Assembly (NCBI GenBank): GCA_039822785.1
Contig: JBCBMO010000002.1
Location: forward strand, 62,001 to 126,000
Length of the DNA stretch: 64,000 nucleotides
DNA from: Thermohalobaculum sp039822785
Lineage (GTDB): Bacteria; Pseudomonadota; Alphaproteobacteria; Rhodobacterales; Rhodobacteraceae
Direction of reading: 5' to 3'
The translations under genes were made by a program, and so were the position numbers. This document shows, in pieces, positions 16,738 through 25,032 of this stretch (position 1 is its first letter; every line of letters starts with the position of its first letter). The notes beneath the pieces were generated by a model that saw only the letters and a list, made by a program, of their open reading frames with translations, ran no database searches and had not been told where the DNA came from.

Positions 16738-17802
16738 ATGCTTGATACAAACTCTCAACTCTCTAGATTTTCCGCCGAGCAGTACTGTGTGATACTATGC
16801 TTAGCGAATGATAGAGCAGCGGCCCAAGAGCTCCTCACTCATCAGTTCGATTATGAAGCTATGGCAACCTTCATGCTCATGCATGAGGTGTCAGGCGAGA
16901 TATCAGCCTTCGCCAAGTCTCATGATCTGCACCTGCCCGAGGAACTGTCAGTAGCTCTCTCCGAACGGCAAGATCGCGTCGCGGCGCGCTGCGATGAGAT
17001 CCTCGACGCAACGATTTCTGTGTCCGATGTTCTCAAGCGAAGAAATCACTCCTTCTTCTGTGCGAAAGGAGCAGTCTGGGATATTATTCTAAGGGATGAA
17101 CGCGGTACCCGATCTATAAAGGACATAGACTTTTATGTTCGAAAAGACGATCTCTCTAGCGCGGTGCAGGCAATTGAAGATGCTTTTGATTGCGTCAAAT
17201 TTGAGAGTATTGAGAGAGCATTTAAGGAGAACAACGCTGCCAGCGTCTGGATCTCGGACTTCGACGTGAAAGTAGAGGTCCATTGGTCTTTAGTATCTCG
17301 CACTCAGAGCGAAAACTTCGACTTGGACATCGCATTCTCTAATATCGTCGAGATCGAGACGCCCCGTGGCAGTATCGCCTCGCTCAACCCAAGTCAGGTA
17401 ATCAATTTTTGCGCCGTCGAACTTGGGAAGGACTCTTGGGATTCGCTCAAGAAGCTGGTGGATTTTGCGACAGCGATCGAACGCGCTGAGGACGAAGACC
17501 TGGAAGACGCTGTACGGGCGGCAAAGTCGGCCGGCGGGCTTCGGATCCTCAGGATTAGTGTGATTGTCGCGCATGAATTGGGCTTGCTGCCGCAACTCCC
17601 CGCTACCAAGGAGCATTGGGACAAGGACTATGTCGCGATCTTACTTGCGAATGCCTGCCTCAACCGACTAGCGGTGGGCCGAGCACCGCTCTGGACACTT
17701 CGCGGGATGCGCGAGGCGCTCATCACCCCGCTCAAACACGACAACCTCTCCTCGAGCCTGCATCAGTTCTGGCAAGGGTTGGTGCGTCGCCTGCCCATGT
17801 GA
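16738..17802 (+). CDS. nucleotidyltransferase family protein (NTP_transf_5)
   Basis: A 354-residue protein of the NTP_transf_5 (uncharacterised nucleotidyltransferase) type. Near residue 110 it has FCAKGAVWDIIL, followed by the metal-binding Asp pair in SIKDIDFYVRKDDL (about 125-138) and KVEVHWSLVSR near 180, all expected for the family. The C-terminal half is helical (LSRFAVG-type helices, LRGMREALITPL). No signal peptide is visible. It lies 38 bp after the PqqD-HprK fusion on the same strand and shares its lower GC content, so they probably arrived and act together. The transferred nucleotide and acceptor are unknown. No ribosome-binding site precedes the ATG. Confidence 0.8.
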   Translation: MLDTNSQLSRFSAEQYCVILCLANDRAAAQELLTHQFDYEAMATFMLMHEVSGEISAFAKSHDLHLPEELSVALSERQDRVAARCDEILDATISVSDVLKRRNHSFFCAKGAVWDIILRDERGTRSIKDIDFYVRKDDLSSAVQAIEDAFDCVKFESIERAFKENNAASVWISDFDVKVEVHWSLVSRTQSENFDLDIAFSNIVEIETPRGSIASLNPSQVINFCAVELGKDSWDSLKKLVDFATAIERAEDEDLEDAVRAAKSAGGLRILRISVIVAHELGLLPQLPATKEHWDKDYVAILLANACLNRLAVGRAPLWTLRGMREALITPLKHDNLSSSLHQFWQGLVRRLPM

Positions 17803-18034
17803 CCATCGCGAGAGCCGAGCGGCTGGAGCGCTTGGCCGAACCATTACACTCAACCTGACGTTGTGGCCGGACGGAGTACGATCTGCCCTGTCACGCGGCT
17901 TTGGTCGAAAAAGGCGTAGGAATCCTCCTGGCTATCCGACTGATGCGCGCTGCGGATGCGAAGCTTGAGTGATACCCTCGCCGGGTGACGAGGGGCTGTG
18001 TCGCAGTGCGTGGGAGTTGCTGGTTGTGTGTGGG

Positions 18035-19267
18035 ATGATGTGGTCGTTGCAGTCTGGCCTGCATGCTCGTGAGCGTGGTGGTTTGCCGTTCAGCCGGCAG
18101 CTAGGCGCCCTCGCGCTCTTCTGTCTGGTCCTGGTCGCCCCCGGCGCCTGGGCGAATGACCTGCCGGTCTCCCGCGGCGACGTCATTTCCGTGAGCGTGC
18201 TGGAAGACCCCGCGATCGACCGCGAGGCGAAGGTCAGCAACGCGGGGACCGTTGCGCTGCCACGCCTTGGGTCGGTTGAGGTCACGGGGATGACCGTCGA
18301 TCAGGTGCGCGAACGCATCGAAATCCTTCTGCGCGAGCGGCAAATCGTGCGCGAGCCCAATGTGCTTGTTGAGATCGCGCAGTATCGGCCTTTCTACGTG
18401 GGCGGCAGCGTGACGACCCCCGGCGCCATCACCTATGAGCCCGGCCTGACCGTCCGCCATGCGCTAATCCTCGCAGGCGGACTGGAGATCACGGAAAAAG
18501 CTGCCGCAGGCGGCGCGGACCCCCTTCAGATGGCGGCACGTCTTCGGGGCCTGCAGTCTGAGCGGTTTGCCCTGCAAAGCCTGATCGACCAGTTGAAGGC
18601 AGACTTGGCCAACACCCCTGCCCCGGATGCCCAGGCGCCGGCATCGCAAGCGTTCGCCAAGGAGATCGCGGCCCTGGACGGTGCCATACGCGCCAACATC
18701 CGCACCAACCAGGCGTCCGAGGACGTGCATCGTGAGAGCGTGATCAAGCTGCTCGAAGAGGAAATCGAGGTGCTGGAGAAGCAGGCGGTCCTGCAGCAGG
18801 AGCAGTTGGATCGCCAGGACGAGCAGGTCGCCACGGCAACCAACCTGGTCGAGCGCGGCATCATCCCCCTGCCGCGCCTGCAGGGCCTGGTCCGTGAGCG
18901 CTCCAGCCTGTCGATCAGCTTCTTGGACAATCAAGCGTTCTCAGCGCGGGCCCGTCAGAATCGCGCGGATGCCGAACATCAGAAGCGCGTTGCCGCGGTC
19001 AACCGCAGGATCGAGACGCAGCGCGAGCTTCGCACGGCAAGCCTGCAACTGGTGCAACTGGACGCGGAGATCGATGCGCTCTCCGCCGCGCTGGTCACGG
19101 CCGGCGTGGAGATTGCGCAAGCAGCAGGCGTCGTCGAGAAGGAGCCGCGCGTCCAGATCTTTCGCCAGTCGTCCGAAGGCGAGCAGATGCTGCAGGCTCG
19201 CATGGACACGCCCGTGCTGCCCGGGGACATCCTGGAAGTCTCGCTGGTGGCGGCTGCCACGCAATGA
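18035..19267 (+). CDS. polysaccharide export protein, ExoF/Wza-like
   Basis: An envelope protein of the polysaccharide-export family. The N terminus carries a signal peptide (LGALALFCLVLVAPGAWA), then the Poly_export domain (SRGDVISVSVLEDPAI, SNAGTVALPRLGSVEVTGMT) and an SLBB-like part (YRPFYVGGSVTTPGAITYEP). Residues about 180-370 form a long coiled coil as in Sinorhizobium ExoF, and the end returns to a beta segment (DTPVLPGDILEVSLV). The start is uncertain: ATG at 18035 fits a signal peptide best, but GTG at 17969 in the same frame is possible. Its stop overlaps the next glycosyltransferase gene by 4 bp. It should pair with the co-polymerase encoded downstream. Confidence 0.85.
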   Translation: MMWSLQSGLHARERGGLPFSRQLGALALFCLVLVAPGAWANDLPVSRGDVISVSVLEDPAIDREAKVSNAGTVALPRLGSVEVTGMTVDQVRERIEILLRERQIVREPNVLVEIAQYRPFYVGGSVTTPGAITYEPGLTVRHALILAGGLEITEKAAAGGADPLQMAARLRGLQSERFALQSLIDQLKADLANTPAPDAQAPASQAFAKEIAALDGAIRANIRTNQASEDVHRESVIKLLEEEIEVLEKQAVLQQEQLDRQDEQVATATNLVERGIIPLPRLQGLVRERSSLSISFLDNQAFSARARQNRADAEHQKRVAAVNRRIETQRELRTASLQLVQLDAEIDALSAALVTAGVEIAQAAGVVEKEPRVQIFRQSSEGEQMLQARMDTPVLPGDILEVSLVAAATQ

Positions 19268-20466
19268 CCCATCAGCGGAATGTCAGCGGGGCACTGCCGC
19301 ATACCCCGGTCGGAGGCATGACGGCGCTCGGTCGCGCATCGGTGGCCCCGCGGTCCTCGGGCAAAGTCCTGATGATGGTGGCGGAGCTTGAAGACTACAC
19401 GATCGCCTATGCGAACGGCGTGTCGCGTCATGTGCCGGTCGTGCTCTGCGTGCCATCGCGACGCTACGAGAACCTCGCCGAGTGGATCGATCCAAGCGTC
19501 GACCTGCGCCTCTTGGACTGGCCGAGACATCGCAGCCCCTCGAACCCGCGGTTTCTTTGGGAGCTGACGCGGCTGGTGCGCCGCGAACGGCCAGCGGTGA
19601 TCCACCTGCTGAGCCACACGGTGCTGTGGCTGAATGCTGCCGTGCCCTTTTGGCCAGCCCCGGTCATCACGACCGTGCATGATGTCCAGATCCACCCCGG
19701 GGATCGGGAAACGCAGACGATCCCGACCTGGTCCAGCACGCTGATGGTCCGCCAGTCCGACCATCTGATCGTGCATGGTGACGGCCTAAAGGAAGCGGCG
19801 GTTCAGCATTACCGGCGTAAGCCGGAGACTGTGCACGTGCTGCCTCACCCCTCCATCCAGCGCTACTGCAGCCTGGCGCAATCTCAGGGGTTGAGCCGTC
19901 GCGCGGACGACTCGACGTTCCGTGTTCTCATGTTCGGGCGCATCTTCGCCTACAAAGGTCTGCAGGAGTTCCTTCGAGCCGAGACCGCGATCGGCGACCA
20001 GATCCCCAATCTGTCGATCACCATTGCGGGCCGCGGCGACGACCCGTGGTCCTTCTCGCAGCTGATGGGCGACGCCGCGCGCTACGACGTTCGAAATCGC
20101 TTCATCGAAGATGAGGAGGTGGCGCAGCTCTTCCTCGATTGCGACGTCGTGGCCCTGCCGTATGTCGAAGCGTCGCAAAGCGGTGTTCTGAACCTGGCGG
20201 CTGCCTTCGGCAAACCGGTGGTGGCCACCGATGTCGGAGAGTTGGGCACCACGGTTGAGCGCAACGACCTTGGTTTGGTCGTGCCGCCAGGCAACCCGGA
20301 GGCGTTTGCAGAGGGGCTGATTCGCCTCTCCCGCGATCGGGCGCTTCTGCATCGCCTCGGCGACGCGGCGCGCGCTTGGGCGGACGGCCCGAATGCGCCC
20401 GAGACCGTCGGCGCCACAGCATGCGAACTCTACGGCCAGCTTGCGAACCGCGAGCGGGCCGCATGA
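19264..20466 (+). CDS. glycosyltransferase family 4
   Basis: A 400-residue GT-B glycosyltransferase. The N-terminal half has HLLSHTVLWLNAAVPFW and TTVHDVQIHPGD; the C-terminal donor-binding half shows FRVLMFGRIFAYKGLQEFL, the acidic EDEEVAQLFLDCDVVALPYV and ASQSGVLNLAAAFGKPVVAT with GLVVPPGNPEAFA. These are typical GT4 donor-site features. ATG overlaps the previous TGA (ATGA), so it is coupled to the export gene. It should add one residue of the repeat unit; the sugar cannot be read from sequence. Confidence 0.9.
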   Translation: MTHQRNVSGALPHTPVGGMTALGRASVAPRSSGKVLMMVAELEDYTIAYANGVSRHVPVVLCVPSRRYENLAEWIDPSVDLRLLDWPRHRSPSNPRFLWELTRLVRRERPAVIHLLSHTVLWLNAAVPFWPAPVITTVHDVQIHPGDRETQTIPTWSSTLMVRQSDHLIVHGDGLKEAAVQHYRRKPETVHVLPHPSIQRYCSLAQSQGLSRRADDSTFRVLMFGRIFAYKGLQEFLRAETAIGDQIPNLSITIAGRGDDPWSFSQLMGDAARYDVRNRFIEDEEVAQLFLDCDVVALPYVEASQSGVLNLAAAFGKPVVATDVGELGTTVERNDLGLVVPPGNPEAFAEGLIRLSRDRALLHRLGDAARAWADGPNAPETVGATACELYGQLANRERAA

Positions 20467-20614
20467 TCTTTGGTTTGATTGCGGCAACCGAGACTGAAGC
20501 CGGTGCTTCGGCATCGCGACGGCTTGAGATCGCGAGGCGCCTGCTCGGCGGTCGCGGCGGCCGCTTACTTGATAACGCTGAGCATCGCTTGCTCGTAGCT
20601 TTGTGGGATGGCCG

Positions 20615-22774
20615 ATGAAGTTTGACGCTGACCAAGTCGATCGCAGGGTGCGGCTCTCCTCCGGTAGCAGCCCCATGCGGCCGAGTGCCGACGATGAGCG
20701 ACTTGATCCCCTCGCGATTTTCCGTCTTGTCCGCCGTCAGTTTCTCCTGATTGCGGCGGTCACGACCCTGTTCACGATGCTTGCGCTGCCGCTCGTGCTT
20801 TCGCTGCCCCGATACTACTACGGTCAGACGCAGTTCCTGATCCGCCAACCGCTCACCGCCGACCTGTCGCTGCCCGGGCTGCCGGCGAGCGATCCGCTGA
20901 ACGTGACGGTCGAGGTCGAGCGGCTCCAGGCGCGCCCCGTATCGTTGGAGCTGATCGAACGCTTGTCGCTGGATGAACTTCCCGAGTTCGCGGCCGATCC
21001 GGAAGACGACGAGCCAGGCCTTCGTGAGCTGTTGAAGGAGATTCTGCTCGGCGAGGAGGAGGGGTCGGACCAGTCCTCTGATCCCATGTCCGAGGTCCTG
21101 TTGGAGTACTACGAAGCGCTGAGGATTACCCACGACCCCTATTCCGAAGCGGTCTCCATCGGGTTCACGTCACTCGATCCGCAGCTTGCGGCGCAGGTGC
21201 CCAATACCCTTCTTCAGGTCTATCTCGAGCGCAGAGCCGCCGCCTACGCTGAGCAGGTCGACGAAGCGAAGTCGTGGTTGAGCGACAGGATCGCCGACCA
21301 ACGGCTGCGTATCGCCGAGCTCAAGGCATCCATCGAAGTGGCTGAAAGCGCGATCCTCTCGCCGCAGGAGGGAAGCGCGCTTCAACCTGGCAGTCTGGAT
21401 GCGATCAGCGCGAGACGCCTGCAGGTTCTCAACGAGCGAAAGCAGACCGAGGCGACGATCGAGGATCTGCGCAACGGCGGCGGCCTTGGCGACACCGCTG
21501 GTTTGGTCGACACGCCGCATGCTCAAGAACTGCGCCGGGCCCTTCAGACCGAACAGCGCGAACTGGAAGTGCTGCTGCAAACCCTTGGCGACAATCACGA
21601 GCAGGTGGTCGCGAAGCGGCGGAAGATCGAGGCAGTGGGTGTTCTGCGCGAGAGGGAGGTTCAGCGCTACATCGCGGAGCTGGAGCGCAATGTCCTTGTC
21701 CTTGGGCAGGAGGCAGATGAACTCGAGATCGCGATCGAGCGTCGGTTGGCCTCCGATCTCGACCGGCGGGTCGAGGAGAGCCGACGCGTGACCCTGAAGT
21801 CCCAGCTCTTGGAGAAGGAACTGCAGCTCGCCGACTTCGAGGCGCAGATGTCCATCCTAGACGCGCGCGGCGATATCCCCGTCGCGACGGCGGAGGTGCT
21901 GTCGCCGGCGACGATCCCGTTGGATCCGACGGGGCGCAGTCGAACGCTCTATATGGTCATCGCGATCATCGTCGGTGGATGCTTCGGCCTGACCCTGGCG
22001 ACCGCGCGAGAGCTTCTCGACGATCGCGTCCGGAGCTTCGATCAGTTGCGCTGGGCATCGGGATGGCAGCCTTTGGGCCTGCTCCCGCGTGCCGCTCAAA
22101 GGCGCCGGCGCTGGATCATCGAAACCATCAAGGGCTCTCGGAACCACCCCTTCGTTTCGCGGGTCCGCGGGATGGCGGCCGATCTATCGCAGGAGAACGG
22201 CACGCCGCCGAAGATGATCACGGTGACCTCGGCGGTGTCGGACAACGCCTCCGCGACCCTCGCCGTGGCCTTGGGGACATGCCTTGCCCAAGCGGGCAAG
22301 AACGTTCTGCTCGTCGTCGCCAACCCGGCCTTCGCCGGCAGCGGCGGTATCGTCGATGGCAAGAAACGCCCCGGCCTGAGCGACTTCTTCTCCGGCCGGC
22401 AGCAAAGCGACGAAGTCGTTCATTTTGAAGAGAAATCGCAGCTATACATTATCGAGTACGGCAAGGCCCTGGGGGAGGATCCGCTGCATCGTTCTTCCCT
22501 GTCGGAAGAGCTCAACAAGATTGCGTCTTCTTTGGATGCGACCTTGATCGTCGTGGCGCCCCCGGTTCTGTCGACGTCGAACTCACCGTCCCTCTTGTCG
22601 CAAAGCGAAGCCGTCGTGCTGACATTGCACTGGGGGAAGGTGCGCCTGCGCCTTGTCGAGGCGATCCAGAACCTTTTCGAGCGCCATGGCCTTCAGGATC
22701 CCTACGTCTGCATCACCGACGTGAACATGCGCCGGCATCGGATGTACGATTTCACGGACAGCCACGAGTTTTAG
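20615..22774 (+). CDS. Wzz/Wzc-like polysaccharide co-polymerase with degenerate kinase domain
   Basis: About 719 residues. An N-terminal membrane helix (FLLIAAVTTLFTMLALPLVL) opens the Wzz domain; residues about 200-430 are coiled coil; a second helix (YMVIAIIVGGCFGLTLATA) leads to a cytoplasmic domain placed like the BY-kinase of Wzc/ExoP. In that domain the Walker A position reads TSAVSDNASATLAVALGTC, lacking the Gly-Lys-Ser/Thr of active kinases, and there is no C-terminal tyrosine cluster, only one Tyr near the end. It is therefore likely a chain-length and export scaffold, not an active tyrosine kinase. ATG at 20615 is preferred to GTG at 20603, neither with a strong ribosome site. Confidence 0.85.
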   Translation: MKFDADQVDRRVRLSSGSSPMRPSADDERLDPLAIFRLVRRQFLLIAAVTTLFTMLALPLVLSLPRYYYGQTQFLIRQPLTADLSLPGLPASDPLNVTVEVERLQARPVSLELIERLSLDELPEFAADPEDDEPGLRELLKEILLGEEEGSDQSSDPMSEVLLEYYEALRITHDPYSEAVSIGFTSLDPQLAAQVPNTLLQVYLERRAAAYAEQVDEAKSWLSDRIADQRLRIAELKASIEVAESAILSPQEGSALQPGSLDAISARRLQVLNERKQTEATIEDLRNGGGLGDTAGLVDTPHAQELRRALQTEQRELEVLLQTLGDNHEQVVAKRRKIEAVGVLREREVQRYIAELERNVLVLGQEADELEIAIERRLASDLDRRVEESRRVTLKSQLLEKELQLADFEAQMSILDARGDIPVATAEVLSPATIPLDPTGRSRTLYMVIAIIVGGCFGLTLATARELLDDRVRSFDQLRWASGWQPLGLLPRAAQRRRRWIIETIKGSRNHPFVSRVRGMAADLSQENGTPPKMITVTSAVSDNASATLAVALGTCLAQAGKNVLLVVANPAFAGSGGIVDGKKRPGLSDFFSGRQQSDEVVHFEEKSQLYIIEYGKALGEDPLHRSSLSEELNKIASSLDATLIVVAPPVLSTSNSPSLLSQSEAVVLTLHWGKVRLRLVEAIQNLFERHGLQDPYVCITDVNMRRHRMYDFTDSHEF

Positions 22775-23002
22775 TGCCTACCGCCAAGGTGGGAGGGCGC
22801 GCTCGCCCCTTGGCCATCGTGCAGACGCCCTGGGGCGTGGTCGCCCCACCTGCTGATCGACGGCTTGGCTGCGAGCGGGTCTGAGGAGAGAATCGGAACG
22901 GCCCGCGTAATCCTTTGGGGGCGGCGAATGACCTCGTATGCGGACAAGCCAAGAGCAGAGCTCGCTCATAGCAAGACCCGCCGATACCAAGATGCTAAGT
23001 CT

Positions 23003-23135
23003 TTTGCGCAAATTTGAAGAAAATGGTGTAAAACGTCACAAGATGGTTAAACTTTGGCAATCTAGGCGAGAAAATAGCAAATTTGTCCCAAAAAGCTACG
23101 GAATTTGCGCGTGCAGCCTATCTCGCACGCGCAAA
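23003..23135. promoter_or_regulatory. TTTGCGC palindromes upstream of the LuxR-type regulator
   Basis: The AT-rich region before the regulator holds TTTGCGCAAA (23003-23012, a perfect palindrome) and an 11-bp perfect inverted repeat TTTGCGCGTGC / GCACGCGCAAA (23104-23114 and 23125-23135, 10-bp spacer, centres two helical turns apart). The second ends 46 bp before the ATG. Shared half-sites suggest an operator, perhaps autoregulatory; the second could also be a hairpin, but no T run follows. The rest of 22775-23169 shows no gene. Confidence 0.5.
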
Positions 23136-23181
23136 ATAACTTACTATCCTCGCGTCAACGTGTTCTAGCGTGGAGAGAGTG

Positions 23182-23910
23182 ATGTATGAGAAGGGCGTGC
23201 AAGCGGCTGAGATCATCCATGTGGTGGATGATCGAAGCACCCATGTGGTGATCATCAGCGAAGCGGATCTCCTACGGGACTGTCTGACTTGGGCCTTGAA
23301 GGCCCGTGGCAGAGAGGTGGTAGCGGTATCCACGATTGATGAATTCGAAGCGCATGTGGATGAGGGCCGTGACCCAAAGGGCCATGGCTACATCGTCATC
23401 TTCTGCATCGGGGCCGCCAAAATAGCGGAGGCGGCCGTATCCGAAGGCCTCGCCCGGATAAAAGACAGCGACGCCGTACAGGCAGTCCTGATCAACGGCG
23501 AGATCGACAGTGTCGACCAGGTGCTTGGAAGCATCAGACGGGGCGCACGTGGATACATCCCGAGCTCTACCCCCCTCACCGTGGCTGTCGAAGTCCTGAA
23601 CCTGGTGCAGGCCGGCGGGTCCTTCCTTCCGGTTGCGACGGTGATGGCGGCGCATGACGGCCGGGCAGAGCCAGTCGATCGCAGCGGTGAGATCGGCGTG
23701 AAGTTCACTGACACCCAGATGTCGGTGATCAAAGCGATGCGCCTCGGCAAGGCGAACAAGGTAATCGCCTACGAGCTCAACATGTGCGAGAGCACCGTGA
23801 AGGTGCACGTGCGGAACATCATGCGTAAGCTAAAGGCTAGCAACCGCACCGAGGTTGCCTATCTCACGCGCAGCATGTTCAGCGACGACTGCACAGAACT
23901 CGCCAGCTGA
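23182..23910 (+). CDS. LuxR-family regulator with receiver-like domain lacking the phospho-acceptor
   Basis: A 242-residue regulator from the ATG at 23182 (GGAG 6 nt upstream; GTG at 23170 is in frame but poorly placed). The N-terminal 130 residues have the response-regulator fold pattern (THVVIISEADLLRDCLTWAL, EVVAVSTIDEFEAHV, ARGYIPSSTPLTVAVEVLNL), but the acidic pocket is ISEA and the acceptor Asp position falls in YIVIFCIGAAKI, with no Asp. The C-terminal HTH is clear: FTDTQMSVIKAMRLGKANKV, then IAYELNMCESTVKVHVRNIM. It probably controls the polysaccharide genes around it without classical phosphorylation. It lies alone, upstream of a strong hairpin. Confidence 0.88.
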   Translation: MYEKGVQAAEIIHVVDDRSTHVVIISEADLLRDCLTWALKARGREVVAVSTIDEFEAHVDEGRDPKGHGYIVIFCIGAAKIAEAAVSEGLARIKDSDAVQAVLINGEIDSVDQVLGSIRRGARGYIPSSTPLTVAVEVLNLVQAGGSFLPVATVMAAHDGRAEPVDRSGEIGVKFTDTQMSVIKAMRLGKANKVIAYELNMCESTVKVHVRNIMRKLKASNRTEVAYLTRSMFSDDCTELAS

Positions 23911-23929
23911 CGTTAGGTTCAAATGAAAA

Positions 23930-23958
23930 TAGGCGGCCGGCTTGTTGCCGGCCGCCTA
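23930..23958. terminator. strong bidirectional terminator hairpin
   Basis: TAGGCGGCCGGC (23930-23941), loop TTGTT, and GCCGGCCGCCTA (23947-23958) form a perfect 12-bp stem between the converging regulator and UXS genes. On the minus strand TTTTCATTT follows, a good intrinsic terminator for UXS; on the plus strand the following bases are less T-rich. Confidence 0.85.
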
Positions 23959-23979
23959 CTTCGTTGAGGGTGTCGTCTA

Positions 23980-24987
23980 TTAGGTCGCCAGCTCGACCTG
24001 ACGCAGCGTGCGCGACGCCTCGATCGCCTCCTGGACGGGCCGCCCGCTCAGCTTCGCATCGAAGTAGGCGATCGTCCGGTCCAACCCATCGCTGAGAGGC
24101 ACCGTTGGCTCCCACTTCAGGTGGCGCTTTGCCAGGGTGATATCCGGCTTCCGCTGCAGCGGATCATCCTGCGGCAGGTCCTTGAAGATCAGCTTCGAGC
24201 TCGAGCCGGTCTTCTCGAGCACCAACTCGGCGAGCTGCTTGATCGTGAACTCGCCGGGATTGCCCATGTTGATCGGGCCGATCGGCGCGGTGGCCAGCGT
24301 CATCATGCGGTAGAAGGCCTCGATCAGATCATCGACGAAGCAGAACGAGCGCGTCTGGCTGCCGTCGCCGTAGATCGTGACGTCCTCGCCCCGCAGCGCC
24401 TGCACGATGAAGTTCGAGACCACGCGCCCGTCGTTCATGTGCATGCGCGGACCGTAGGTGTTGAAGATCCGGCCGACACGCACATCCACGCCATACTGCC
24501 TGTGGTAGTCCATGAAGAGGGTCTCGGCGCAGCGCTTGCCCTCGTCGTAGCAGGCACGGCTACCGATCGGGTTCACGTTGCCACGATAGCTCTCGGGCTG
24601 CGGGTGGATCGTCGGATCACCGTAGACCTCCGAGGTCGAGGCCTGGAAGATCTTCGCGCGCGTCCGCTTTGCAAGGCCCAGCATGTTGATGGCGCCGTGC
24701 ACATTGGTTTTGACCGTCTGCACCGGATCGAACTGATAGTGGATCGGGCTCGCCGGGCAGGCCAGGTTGAAGATCATGTCGACTTCGACATAAAGCGGAA
24801 ACGTCACGTCGTGACGCATCAGCTCAAATCGCGGGTGATCCAGAAGATGCTGTACGTTCTCCCGCGATCCAGTGAAGTAGTTGTCGACGCAGAGGACATC
24901 GTATCCTTCAGCCAGCATCTTCTCGCACAGGAACGAGCCGAGAAATCCAGCCCCTCCAGTGATCAAAACCCGACCCATATCAAGCAT
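23980..24987 (-). CDS. uxs: UDP-glucuronate decarboxylase (UDP-xylose synthase)
   Basis: A 335-residue extended short-chain dehydrogenase of the UXS type, converting UDP-glucuronate to UDP-xylose with bound NAD. It has the nucleotide motif VLITGGAGFLGS (7-18), LCVDNYFTGSRENVQHLL, the family-specific FNLACPASPIHYQFDPVQT, QASTSEVYGDP, catalytic YDEGKRCAETL and NTYGPRMHMNDGRVVSNF. The ATG at 24987 has GGAG 6 nt upstream. Soluble and cytoplasmic. It is the second gene of a minus-strand pair behind the priming transferase (45 bp apart), so UDP-xylose is probably one precursor of the polysaccharide. Confidence 0.95.
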   Translation of the reverse strand: MLDMGRVLITGGAGFLGSFLCEKMLAEGYDVLCVDNYFTGSRENVQHLLDHPRFELMRHDVTFPLYVEVDMIFNLACPASPIHYQFDPVQTVKTNVHGAINMLGLAKRTRAKIFQASTSEVYGDPTIHPQPESYRGNVNPIGSRACYDEGKRCAETLFMDYHRQYGVDVRVGRIFNTYGPRMHMNDGRVVSNFIVQALRGEDVTIYGDGSQTRSFCFVDDLIEAFYRMMTLATAPIGPINMGNPGEFTIKQLAELVLEKTGSSSKLIFKDLPQDDPLQRKPDITLAKRHLKWEPTVPLSDGLDRTIAYFDAKLSGRPVQEAIEASRTLRQVELAT

Positions 24988-25032
24988 AAGTCACTCCTAC
25001 TTTTCCTGTGTACTGAAGATTGACGCTGAAGT

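Noticed and set aside
15178..17802. Lasso-peptide biosynthetic cluster
   Set aside because: HprK-like and nucleotidyltransferase genes can occur in such clusters, but there is no asparagine-synthetase-like cyclase or transglutaminase-like protease, and the peptide has a Tat signal.
23104..23135. Reading the 11-bp inverted repeat as an intrinsic terminator
   Set aside because: No T run follows, it is about 330 bp from the previous stop and lies close upstream of the regulator, so an operator is more likely.
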